Below the pieces are notes generated by a model. That model did no database searches, was not told the DNA's origin, and saw only the letters and a list, made by a program, of their open reading frames with translations. From Hevea brasiliensis (lineage: Eukaryota; Streptophyta; Magnoliopsida; Malpighiales; Euphorbiaceae), in assembly GCF_030052815.1 (NCBI RefSeq), contig NC_079493.1, forward strand, positions 63,939,960 through 64,003,959: DNA of 64,000 bases, in the 5' to 3' direction. The number at the start of each line of letters is the position of its first letter. The first letter of the stretch is position 1. The translations under genes were made by a program, and so were the position numbers. Positions 1-9,277 of the stretch are shown one piece after another.

Positions 1-1030
1 GAGTTTAATTGATTAATTAAATAGGTTTGGTTTGCAATTGAATTGCAAAGTCCCTATAATGACTTGAAACCAAATCTAGATTATTGGATGTATAGTATAA
101 GTTAAATTTATATTTAAAGTGTTTAAATATGTATTTAATTAATGAGAAATTAATTTATAGAGATTAATTAATTAATTTATATTTGATATAAATTAGAAGA
201 AAAAAAATAATTATTTTGGGTTAAGAACTCAAAATTAAGATATATGGGCATTTTGGTCATTTCACAAAGTGACACGTGGCACCATGAGATGGTGACACAT
301 GGGATTACACATAAGCTTGCCAAATGTTTTTTAATCATGTAAGATGATTAAAATCAATATTAAATATAGGTTTGACACTTAGCACAATGTGATTGTGTCA
401 CTTAAACCTAGAGCTAATCAAAGGGTGACATGTGGCAAGGGTTTAATGTGTTAACCTAGCTATATAAGTGTTGTTATGAAAAAGAAAAACAACCAGCAGC
501 TACTCCTCTCCTTTGTCACGCCATTTTGAGGCTCTCCATCTATTCTTCTTCATCTCTCATCAATTCAAAGAGATTAGCCATCAATCTCTTGAATTAAGAA
601 CACTATAAATTGTTTCTAGTGTCCTGTTTACATCTCTAATCTCTTAAAAGGTAGAACTTGAATTTCTAATTAATAGAAAAGCTTTAGAAGCTGTTCAAGG
701 GCTGCCATAGGTGTTCTTGGTGTGGACAAGCTAGAGGGACAACATTTGGTGTCTTAAAGACAAATCTCAAAGGCGCAGACACGCTGCAGTGCATCAAGAG
801 GTTAGTGTAATCGTTCTTGATTTAATCTAGGGTTCTAAAATTAATCTGATTAATTTTAAAATCTTAAATGGCAAATACAGATCCAAAAACATATTAAAAG
901 ATTTTTAATATGTTGTTTATCATTGAAATCAAATACATAAAAATAAATCTTGCATGATGCATGTGACCTTAGGTGAAAATTTTTGAATTCAATGGTACAA
1001 ACTTGTGTTTTTCACGCTTCCGTTCCTTCA
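1..1030 (+). repeat. Copia-A 5' LTR, 3' part
   Basis: Matches the 3' LTR at 18511-18857 plus 23233-23903 with scattered differences, and the copia-B LTRs in reverse. It ends in TTCCTTCA directly before the primer binding site. Because it has no insert near 330-345, it supplies the empty target site that proves the solo-LTR insertion in the 3' copy. Confidence 0.93.
461..468 (+). promoter_or_regulatory. TATA box of the copia-A LTR promoter
   Basis: TATATAAG lies in a conserved stretch about 560 bp before the LTR end. The same box is at 23347-23354 in the 3' LTR and near 61125 in copia-C. In copia-B it has become TATTTAAG. The assignment as core promoter is inferred from sequence and position. 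Confidence 0.6.
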
Positions 1031-1032
1031 AT

Positions 1033-1046
1033 TGGTATCAGAGCCA
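1033..1046 (+). other. Copia-A primer binding site (tRNA-iMet type)
   Basis: TGGTATCAGAGCCA begins two bases after the LTR end. This is the usual plant sequence complementary to the 3' end of initiator tRNA-Met, used to prime minus-strand cDNA. Confidence 0.92.
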
Positions 1047-1297
1047 CTATATTTCCCATTTAGATTGATGTTTATATGATTTAATTATGTGTTTGATCAT
1101 GAGATCAAAAGTTCATTGCTGGTTGCAAAGCCAAGGTGGCGGCACAAATGATGAACACCATGGTGCGCATGGTTGATGCACCATAATGGTGTGTAAAGGT
1201 AAATGGATGGTGAATGTGCAATTGTTGTATGATCTAAGATCCATTTTATGTCTAGTTAAATTGTTTAATTAGAATTTTTATCACACAATTAAATTAT

Positions 1298-1640
1298 GAT
1301 TCAAATCAGAATTTTAAAAATTGTTTGAATGTGATTCAAATCTGAATTTTAAAAGTTGTTTGAATGTTATTCAAATATGAATTTTTAAAGTTGTTTGAAT
1401 CATATTTAAATCTGATTTTTTAAAATTGATTGAATAAAGTTCAGATCTAATTTTTTAAAAAATGTTTGAATGTGATTCAAATCTAATTTTTTAAAAAATG
1501 TTTGAATGTGATTCAAATCTGAATTTTAAAAGTTGTTTGAATGTGATTCAAATCTGAATTTTTAAATTTGTTTGAATGAGATTCAAATCTGAATTTTTAA
1601 ATTTATTTGAATCATATTCAAATCTGGATTTTTAAGTTGA
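1298..1640 (+). repeat. Degenerate ~36-bp tandem repeat in the copia-A leader
   Basis: About nine to ten head-to-tail units built on GATTCAAATCTGAATTTT followed by a TTGTTTGAATG-like stretch. The motif pair ATTCAAAT/TTTGAAT makes each unit partly self-complementary. No coding potential seen. Confidence 0.8.
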
Positions 1641-1712
1641 ATATGAGATATTCAATTTAATTTAAATATGTATGTTTTATTTAATTGTTAAATAGTGATA
1701 TGCATGATGGAT

Positions 1713-2438
1713 TGTAACACCCTAGGCAAATCCCACATCAGCAAAACACGGGAGAGATGCTGGGTTTATAAGTTGGTGGTTCGTAACCCCTAGTGACGCA
1801 TTTTAAAACTGTGAGGGCTTCGGCCCAGAGTGGACAATATCACTAGTGGGCCAGGCCATTACATTTGTGGCATCAGAGCCAGGTTTGCGTGCAACCTTGA
1901 GCGATGGTGGGGCAAACCTCAGCGAGGACGCTGAGTCCCATAAGGGGGGTGGATTGTAACACCCTAGGCAAATCCCACATCGAAAACGGGAAGAAAAGAT
2001 TTGGGCCATATATGTGGGAGCCTTCCTCACCTGGTCAGCGTGCTTTTGGGAATGAAACCTCCCAAGGGACAAATCCGTGAGGCCCATGGGCCAAAGCAGA
2101 CAATACTAATTGGAGAAGGATCGGGCTGTTACAATTTGGTATCAGAGCTGGACTCCCTCTAATACGGTGTGTGGTGCAAGGACACACCAGGCGGAAACTA
2201 GTGGGCTTGTCACGACCCAGGGATGGGGTTGGGACGTGCTTGTTCAACAAGCTACGCATTAGGGTGGAAACTTCGTGTCCCACATCGAAAACGGGAAGAA
2301 AAGATTTGGGCCATATATGTGGGAGCCTTCCTCACCTGGTCAGCGCGCTTTTGGGAATGAAACCTCCCAAGGGACAAATCCATGAGGCCCATGGGCCAAA
2401 GCAGACAATACTAACTGGAGAAGGATCGGGCTGTTACA
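1713..2438 (+). mobile_element. Tandem TRIM (miniature LTR retrotransposon), three LTRs and two interiors
   Basis: Flanked by the 5-bp duplication TGGAT (1708-1712 and 2439-2443). Order: LTR1 1713-1863 (TGTAACACCC...CATTACA), PBS-like TGGCATCAGAGCC (1868-1880), short interior ending in a purine tract (TAAGGGGGGTGGAT), LTR2 1955-2133, PBS TGGTATCAGAGCTGG (2137-2151), second interior, LTR3 2276-2438 ending GGGCTGTTACA. It has no coding capacity. The LTR layout, including the CAGCGAGGACGCTGAG stretch, matches the widespread plant TRIM type. LTR1 diverges from LTR2/3 after the first 30 bp. LTR2/3 resemble the 260-bp units at 50575-51354 and 57343-58132. Confidence 0.9.
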
Positions 2439-3546
2439 TGGATGATCATGGACTATAAAAGACCAATGTGATTGGATTTATTTCTTTTATGTTTCTTTGG
2501 GATTGTAAATTAATTAATTTATTTTAATTTATTTTGGGCATGTATTATTAAGTTTGTAATAATTTTTGGGTTGTAATTTCATTTATTTAAGTTTTTGTAA
2601 ATTCGCCTTGGTATGCCAAGGATTACTATGTAATATTGGATTGCAAGAAGTTGAAAGAGGTTAAGAGCATTGGTGGAACCAGTGAGAGGAATTCAAGATC
2701 AAGTGTTGATTATGTACTCCTTCAGCAACTCTTGTAAAATGAATGAATGAAATGCACCTAGGAATGCCCTGATTCAATTCTTGGTGGCTCAGAATTGAAT
2801 CCCATAGAAAGTCCATGATCATACCATATTTATTGCTTATCCATGAATGCATGAGATGTATGGGAATGTATGCTATTATATGATATATGCATGCTAATTG
2901 GATAATGTGCAAAGTGAGACCTTAATAGTAATTAGAATGACCATAAAAACTTCCAAATAAATGATTAAGTTGGAAATGCTATAATTAAAGTAATTATAAC
3001 AAAGGCCCTCCATTGGGGCAATTATTTTAAGAAATTTTAAATAGTTGCATAAGATGCAATTAATTTAAGAGATTTTCTTAAGAATAATTATTAAGCATGA
3101 GATGTTGTAAATATGTAAATAGTTTGGTGGCCAATATTGGATATACCTGAGGACATTAAAATTAGTTGCATAATTACTGACTCAATGGGATCAACTTAAC
3201 TGATGCAAGATAAGTCAATAATGGATGTACCTGAGATTTTGAGCATTAGGGGCTAGGTAAAGGATTGAACCTCACATAAGATGTGATGGGCAAGGAGTTG
3301 CTCACTTATATTTTATTATAATTCCAATAATGGATGTACCTGAGGATGATCAATAGAATTATAAGAATTCAATCACCCACTAGAAATCCATCCAACTAGG
3401 ATTTTCGTTTTCTACTTTGGAAGTGTAGGATTAGCTAAGTTAGTGGCAGGACAAATTTGATTAAAAGACCATAATCATTTTGGTTAATTATATGATACAT
3501 TTACTAATTAATCTGGTTATTTTCTGTAGTTAATTTTCTGATAAAA

Positions 3547-3963
3547 ACGAGCACAGAACAACCACCACCATCCAATATCCTTGCAAGCATACTTGATCGC
3601 AATAGGTTGACAGGACCTAATCTGTCTGATTGGCTAAGAAATTTGAAACTTGTCCTGAACCTTGAACATATAGGATATGTTCTAGATTCAAATGTTCCTG
3701 GTCCCTTACCTCCAGAGGCCACACAAGAGGAACATGAAACTTTGGATAAGTGGAAGGAGCATGATATGAGAGCTAAGTGTTACATGCTTGCTTCCATGAG
3801 TAATGAGTTACAAAAGAAGCATGAGAACATGTTGAGTGCGAGTGAGATCCTCCTTCACCTACAAGAGTTGTATGGTGAGCACAGCAGGAATGCTAGGTAT
3901 GAGATATCTAGACAGCTATTCTGGATGAGGATGTCTGAGGGACAGAATGTTGGGGATCATGTC
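3547..3963 (+). pseudogene. gag: Copia-A gag, N-terminal part (TNT1-94-like)
   Basis: Encodes the first 139 codons of the capsid protein that packages element RNA. Copia-B begins the same protein with ATG followed by STKQPPP; here that codon is ACG (3547-3549), so the start is lost. Recognisable copia gag motifs follow: LTGPNLSDWLRNLK, LNLEHIGYVLD, MRAKCYMLASMS and LQELYGEHSR, a pattern typical of the UBN2-type gag region. The frame is open up to 3963, where a 9.9-kb insertion follows the target site ATGTC (3959-3963). The same frame resumes at 13848. Not functional. Confidence 0.9.
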
Positions 3964-4108
3964 TGTCACACCCCTGCTTAGTGGGCCCCAGCTCAAGCCC
4001 CTCAATGGGTGGCCATCTTGCCGGCGTACCCCTCTAGAGGCCGGCGATGCAACTCAAATCGGTACTGTCCGCTTTGGTGGAGTTCAATCCCTTCGCCCTG
4101 CAGAGCTA

Positions 4109-4164
4109 GGATTCGAACCCATATCACCTCACGGGTTTGCTTCGCCTCTTACCAATTGAGCTGC
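4109..4164 (-). promoter_or_regulatory. tRNA-like internal Pol III promoter, left arm of palindrome
   Basis: Mirror image of the site at 4165-4221: the B box is GGATTCGAACC on the + strand at 4109-4119, with the A box next to the centre. If active, the two promoters would start back to back at the centre and transcribe outward in opposite directions. Confidence 0.55.
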
Positions 4165-4221
4165 AGCTGCTCAATTGGTAAGAGGCGAAGCAAACCCGTG
4201 AGGTGATATGGGTTCGAATCC
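4165..4221 (+). promoter_or_regulatory. tRNA-like internal Pol III promoter (A and B boxes), right arm of palindrome
   Basis: GCTCAATTGGTAAGAGGC (from about 4167) resembles a tRNA D-arm/A box. GGTTCGAATCC (4211-4221) is a perfect T-arm/B box. Their spacing is as in tRNA genes and tRNA-derived SINEs. No matching acceptor stem was found, so it is not called a tRNA gene. Confidence 0.6.
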
Positions 4222-5622
4222 TAGCTCTGCAGGGCGAAGGGATTGAACTCCACCAAAGCGGACAGTACCGATTTGAGTTGCATCGCCGGCCTCTAGAGGG
4301 GTACGCCGGCAAGATGGCCACCCATTGAGGGGCTTGAGCTGGGGCCCACTAAGCCGGGGTGTGACAATAAAAAAGGCGATAAATGTAACACCCCTCACCC
4401 GACTACAGTGTAGCCGAGCAAGGCATGCTACAATCGGTGCAGGAGCACCCTATCTTATCTTACTTTATTCCTTCTGTAATTTGATCTCGTTATATTTTAA
4501 TATTAATTATTTTTTTTCTACGGAGAAACCAGAGGAGTTTCCCCTATTTTATTACCAGTTGATGTATTTCACTATTTCCTGTTTGAAAATTTCAATAATG
4601 TTTTACAAATAGAATCTCATCAATTATTTTCATAACCATCTCATAATTCACATCTCATTCATATATCTCAATTTCATATTCATTTCCATGCAATCTATAT
4701 ATTTCAAATCTGTCTTCGAATCCATACATTCTCATTCATACTCAAATCATATAAGTAAAATTTTCAAACTTCTTTAATTTACATATTAAAATACTTACTT
4801 TGAGTAGCTCCCATAATTCATAGGTTAATTACATGAGTTTATTTTGTACAAGATATACAAATAATTTACAATGTGCTAGGAATGAACAATATACATAACA
4901 TGTATAAAATGAGCCCTATCTACATGCATTGCTGAGGAGGTGACAATCTTGAACTCTTCTAACACTTCAGAGATCCGACTCCAAAATCTCGATCGAATGT
5001 CTCGGTTTTTACCTTCAGTACCTGCGCGAGGAAGCAATTCCATCGCGCTAAGCATTTCTGCTTAGTGGTGCAATAATATAACAAGAAATAATATATACAA
5101 ATAAAGAAAGAACAGAGCATAATTTGAATGCTTAAGAATCAATTTAATTTAATACAATGTGTCTAATGTTAATTATCTTTTGTTCTCATTTGTTTCGCTT
5201 TGGAAGCGTTTAATTCCGAAATTCACAGTGATAATGTACGATATACATAATTAATAAAAATACTCAATTTATATTCATATGGCAATAGAAGGTACATTTA
5301 AAATATTTAGTTAAGTTATACCTATTTTTGCAACTCTCTTATCATTTTACTTAACAATTTTTATGTGGTTTGAATCATTTCATAATTGTAACTAATTCTT
5401 TTGAAGTCTTATTAACTCATTTATTTGATCTCTAATGTTTTTAATTACTAATAGTCTTAATTTATTTCAATAAATTACACTGCCCAAGTGACTCACGACA
5501 GTGACTAAATCGATAACGGGTCGTTGGCACCGACACCGCGGTGCCTCGGGCCGTCATACCATGGGACGCATAACGTCAACCATGTATGCAATCAGTATGG
5601 CTAAAAAGCCATGATATCACAT

Positions 5623-5700
5623 AATCGGGCATAAAAGCCATGAATACGGGCATAAAAGCCATGAATACGGGCATAAAGCCATGAATACAGGCATAAAGCC
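5623..5700. repeat. 20-bp minisatellite in the giant LTR, four units
   Basis: Units of the form GGGCATAAAAGCCATGAATAC. There are five units at 10521-10618 in the sister LTR and four in the solo LTR at 19983-20060, so copy number has changed by one since the LTRs were made. Confidence 0.88.
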
Positions 5701-6379
5701 TTTCGCAGTACTGCTAAAACAATACCCTATTGGCATGCCAAACTATCCAATCTGACACACATGTCTAGGCAATACAAGGGCATATAATATCATCAAATAT
5801 TAATATGTTGTGTTTTATGTCTTTATTATTTCACGATAAATTTCATAATTTGTACATTGATCATAATATTCATACATTCCTTACATCATTCCTATTGATC
5901 ACAATTCACAATAATGGTATTCATATACCATTGTACTCAAAATATTTCTCCTCTCTACAATAATGAGAACTAATGTCTCATTCATACATTAATATAGTTT
6001 ATTTATCCATTCATTATGTTATTCATATTGATCACAATTCTAAACAATGGTTCACATGTACCATTGTATTCAAAACATTTTTCCTTTCTCATTTATACAT
6101 TCAAGAATCTACTTATGTAATTACAAATTTTATATTTCAAGTTGAGTTACTAATATTTTATGAATTCCATTTGTGATGGGCATATATGCCCTAACTATCT
6201 ATTCACATCAATTAGGTGACTTATTTTTCATGTTTCAAGTAATCCATGAATATTTCATGGATTTCAAATTTATGGCCTAATTTCTTTTTAACAATTTTGA
6301 CTAGGATGCATAGTCCATATTTGTCATACAATTCTAAGCATTTAAGCTTAGAATTGGTTCTAGGTCTTCATCTTAATTC

Positions 6380-6870
6380 ACTAATCATTTTGATTACTAT
6401 TCACCATACTAGTCAACCAAAATGTTGACCTTTTTATACTTAATGGATATATTAATTCTAATTACACCAAGATCCCATATTTTGAGTTTTACATTTACTA
6501 GTATTAATTGCCAATTGCAATTTAAAGTCCCCTAGATGCATTTCTAATTTCAAATTTTGAATTTCAAGTTTTGGTGTCACTATTCACCTCATTGGTCAAC
6601 AAAAATGTTGACTTTTGCATAGACAATAGGTACATTGGTTTTAACACTGCCGATGTACCACATTTTGCATTTAAAACTTGTTGGAATCAATTACCAAATC
6701 CATTTCCAAGCTTTTTTTCAAGTTTTCATGTCACTATTCACTTCATTAGTCAACTAAAATGTTGACTTTTGCATAGAAAATATGTACATTGACTTTGGCA
6801 CTTCCAACATACTACATTTTTCATTTAAAACTTGTTGGTTTTGGTCACTTTCTCAAAGCTTAGGTCATTT
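6380..6870. repeat. Degenerate ~160-bp repeat with inverted W-box pairs
   Basis: Three related segments each carry TATTCAC, then GTCAAC, then a few bases, then GTTGAC (6412-6430, 6595-6612, 6749-6766). TTGAC is the core of the WRKY-binding W box. All three are kept in the sister LTR (from about 11332) and in the solo LTR (from about 20752). A regulatory role is inferred only. Confidence 0.65.
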
Positions 6871-8922
6871 TGGCAAAATTGTCAATTTTCGGTTTTTGGT
6901 GCTCTGAAGTTGCACTGTTTCATTGGTCGATTTACTGTTGGAATTTGACAAAACTTCCTTCATAGAAAATGTTCCTTATTTTGTCTAGTTGAATTTATTT
7001 TTTTAAATCACTCTATTTGGAGTTTTGTAGCTCAAGTTATGGCCAAAATAAGTTTACTGTTCACGTGTACTGTTCCTGCTGAAATTTTGGGTTTTGGCAG
7101 ATTTTGGTCCAACTTTGGTCAGTAATTTGACCAAATTAAGTTCATAATTTGGTCTAACTTTTTTCATATGAAATGTTCTACCATGTCTTAGGTTTCCATC
7201 GGTTCAAGAATTGCCTAAATCCGAGTTTTCTAGAGAGAGTTATAGCCATCCAAACATTACTGCTCAAATGAAAATTATGGAAATCTCAGTACAGTAAACT
7301 TCACTTTACTCAATGATTTGATTAGGTTCTGGTCATAATTTAGGGTAGGTTTCTTCATGAAAGTTGTTTGTCTATGTCTTAACTTGTTTCTGTAAAAATT
7401 TCAGATCAATTGACCATTTCTAAAGTGAATTATGGCCAAATGAACAGTTACTGTTCATTTGGTCATTCTGCAGGGGCGGTTTGCAGGGTATCCAGATTGG
7501 GGCCAACTTTTGGTCCTCTTGCTTTGGCCTTTTGGGCATGGTTTCTTAAGCAAAAAAGTGCCATTATAAGCCTAGTTTCATGTCCAATTGGCCAAACACA
7601 AATTGGACCAATACAGCCCAAGCTATAGCAGTCCAAGTGGACTGAAATTTCAGTCACCCTACTGCACTCACAAGGCAGCATGCTCCTTCACTTTGCCATG
7701 CTACATTTCAGTCCAATTTATGGCCAACTTACCTAAAATGGTCACTAATTGACCATTAAAATGTTCTCTAACAATTTCCCAAGCTAAATCTAAGTTTCAC
7801 TCCCAAACCCTAGCTCACTTTCAAGGATTACACCAATTACCTTAGTTAGCACACTAATTCATCATACATATATATATATACCTTAAACATCATCTTTAGT
7901 CCACTCTAAGTCCATCAAAAACACTTAATCTTGTTCCTCCCTAGGGCTGCCAAAATTCATTGTATACATACACATAAATTCCATTCATTTAATTCACAAA
8001 TTCTTGCTTATTTTAGGTCTCTAATCATGGAAAGAGAAAGATGTATGCATAATAGGCACTAACCTCTTGTAGGGCAGAATTTTCCCAAGCTTGACTTCAC
8101 TTTCTTTCACTTTCTAGGCTGCCAAACACTTTCCCAAGAGCTATGAACAAGTTTTATTGAAAGGGGTTTAGGGTTTAGTAGTGGAAACAAGAGAGAAATG
8201 AAGCTTAAAGGAGCTTTAATGGTGGAACCTCTTCTCTCTCTCTCTCTCAACGTTTTTTAGGCTGCCCAAGGTTGAAGATGCAGATTGGTTTTTCATATTT
8301 TTGGTCTCTTTTATCTCTTTTAATAAGTTTAACAAACTGTGATTGGTGGAGGAAATTTAAATGACATCATATGATGTCATAATTAGCATTTTCTTTCATT
8401 TTCTTTTCTTCTCTTCTCTACTCATTTTCAATTTAATTTTTAGCAATATTTATTCATATTTTAGATCATAATAATTATTTACTCAACTGGACAAGTCGGC
8501 CAAAAATCGTCTCTGAAGGCGAAATGACCAAAATGCCCTCCGTTTGGCTTAACGGGTCAAAATTGTCTGTACCGATTGAAAAATTTTTCTAAATATTTTC
8601 TTGGCATTCTAATATCATAGGAACCTCAATGACCCTTCTCTGGAGTCCCAAAAATTATTTTATAATTTTTTCCCCAGGTCTAGGGCTCCTCGTTGCGAGA
8701 ACCGCAACTTCCCTCTGGGTTACCCATCGCTTGGGCACCGGCTCATTTGACTTGGTTGTATTTTATTTCTAAAATTTTTACTAAACTTTTCTTATTAATA
8801 TTTGAGTTAATTATGGTTCCTGACTTTAGTTTAAATATTTTTCCGGATGGTCTAGCGGTCCGGACCGACACCGGTCACCGGAACAGTAGAATGTACGGAG
8901 TTGCTATCGGGAGGATGTTACA

Positions 8923-8942
8923 ACTCTTCCCCTCTTATTTAA
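8923..8942 (-). other. Polypurine tract of the giant-LTR element
   Basis: On the minus strand it reads AAATAAGAGGGGAAGAGT directly before the 3' LTR. Gypsy-2 has nearly the same tract at 40338-40351. Confidence 0.8.
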
Positions 8943-9256
8943 ATTTCGTCCTCGAAATTTATCCAGTGTAAATAGTCGAGGAGCTATTACCTCCTTATTT
9001 CTTTACCTTTCCGTGTTATCATACTTCACTTTCTCCTAGTCTCAATCCTATCCTCAAACAGTTATGTACTCATCCTTTTTTCATCTTAAATACAGTCTGC
9101 TTCTCATCTCCATTCGCTATCTCATTGTCTCTTCACTTTATTATTCCATACCTTAACCTAAAATAAACGGGAAATACATATCTGCAATAGTATCACCTCG
9201 ACTCTTATGAATGCAATGCATGATATGCAATCTATCTAGGTCCAGAAATGCCTAAA

Positions 9257-9274
9257 CCGTGCTCTGATACCAAT
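9257..9274 (-). other. Primer binding site of the giant-LTR element
   Basis: On the minus strand it reads ATTGGTATCAGAGCACGG, four bases inside the 5' LTR end at 9278. This is the tRNA-iMet type and fixes the element orientation as minus. Confidence 0.88.
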
Positions 9275-9277
9275 AAA

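Larger units (their letters stand above)
1047..3546 (+). other. Copia-A untranslated leader, with a 1.8-kb block absent from copia-B
   Basis: AT-rich and without a credible gene. Compared with the copia-B leader (48229-48950, minus strand), positions 1131-2909 are extra here. The block is flanked by CAAAG at 1126-1130 and 2910-2914. It contains a roughly 36-bp tandem repeat (1298-1640) and the TRIM (1713-2438). The part 2915-3546 aligns with copia-B. The block could be an insertion with a 5-bp TSD, or copia-B could have lost it between short direct repeats. Confidence 0.8.
3964..4366. repeat. 403-bp near-perfect palindrome with TGTCACACCCC ends
   Basis: The arms 3964-4164 and 4166-4366 are reverse complements with very few mismatches (one near each outer end, CTG against CGG, and one at the centre) and essentially no spacer. 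It begins immediately after the target duplication ATGTC and is separated from the giant LTR at 4384 by 17 bp (ATAAAAAAGGCGATAAA). Each arm carries a tRNA-like A box near the centre and a B box 40-45 bp further out. No protein function is visible; short open frames on both strands only reflect the symmetry. It may be a foldback element, two head-to-head SINE copies, or an assembly fold-back. Confidence 0.9.
4384..8922 (-). repeat. Giant LTR, 3' copy of the minus-strand element (4.54 kb)
   Basis: Starts TGTAACACCCC and ends GGATGTTACA on the + strand. Collinear with 9278-13842 and with the solo LTR 18858-23227. Contains a 20-bp minisatellite (5623-5700), a degenerate ~160-bp repeat with GTCAAC...GTTGAC pairs (about 6380-6870), an AT microsatellite near 7870 and a CT tract near 8236. 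The short open frames inside it are conserved only because the DNA is; none resembles a known protein. Confidence 0.92.
8923..9277 (-). other. 355-bp interior of the giant-LTR element
   Basis: Holds only the PBS at one end, the PPT at the other and about 300 bp of AT/CT-rich sequence between them. No open frame, zinc knuckle or pol motif was seen on either strand. Confidence 0.88.

Noticed and set aside
1803..2458. Open frames of 82-95 codons within the TRIM
   Set aside because: They span LTR and PBS borders of a non-coding element and have no family resemblance.
4165..4221. tRNA gene
   Set aside because: A and B boxes are good but no acceptor-stem pairing or anticodon arm could be fitted. 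Treated as a tRNA-derived promoter.
4009..4398. Pairs of almost identical 65-75-codon frames on opposite strands
   Set aside because: Explained fully by the palindrome symmetry.
5973..6765. Open frames repeated at 10891-11905 and 20311-21301, looking conserved
   Set aside because: Conservation is that of the LTR DNA as a whole; frames differ by indels among copies and are AT-rich without motifs.
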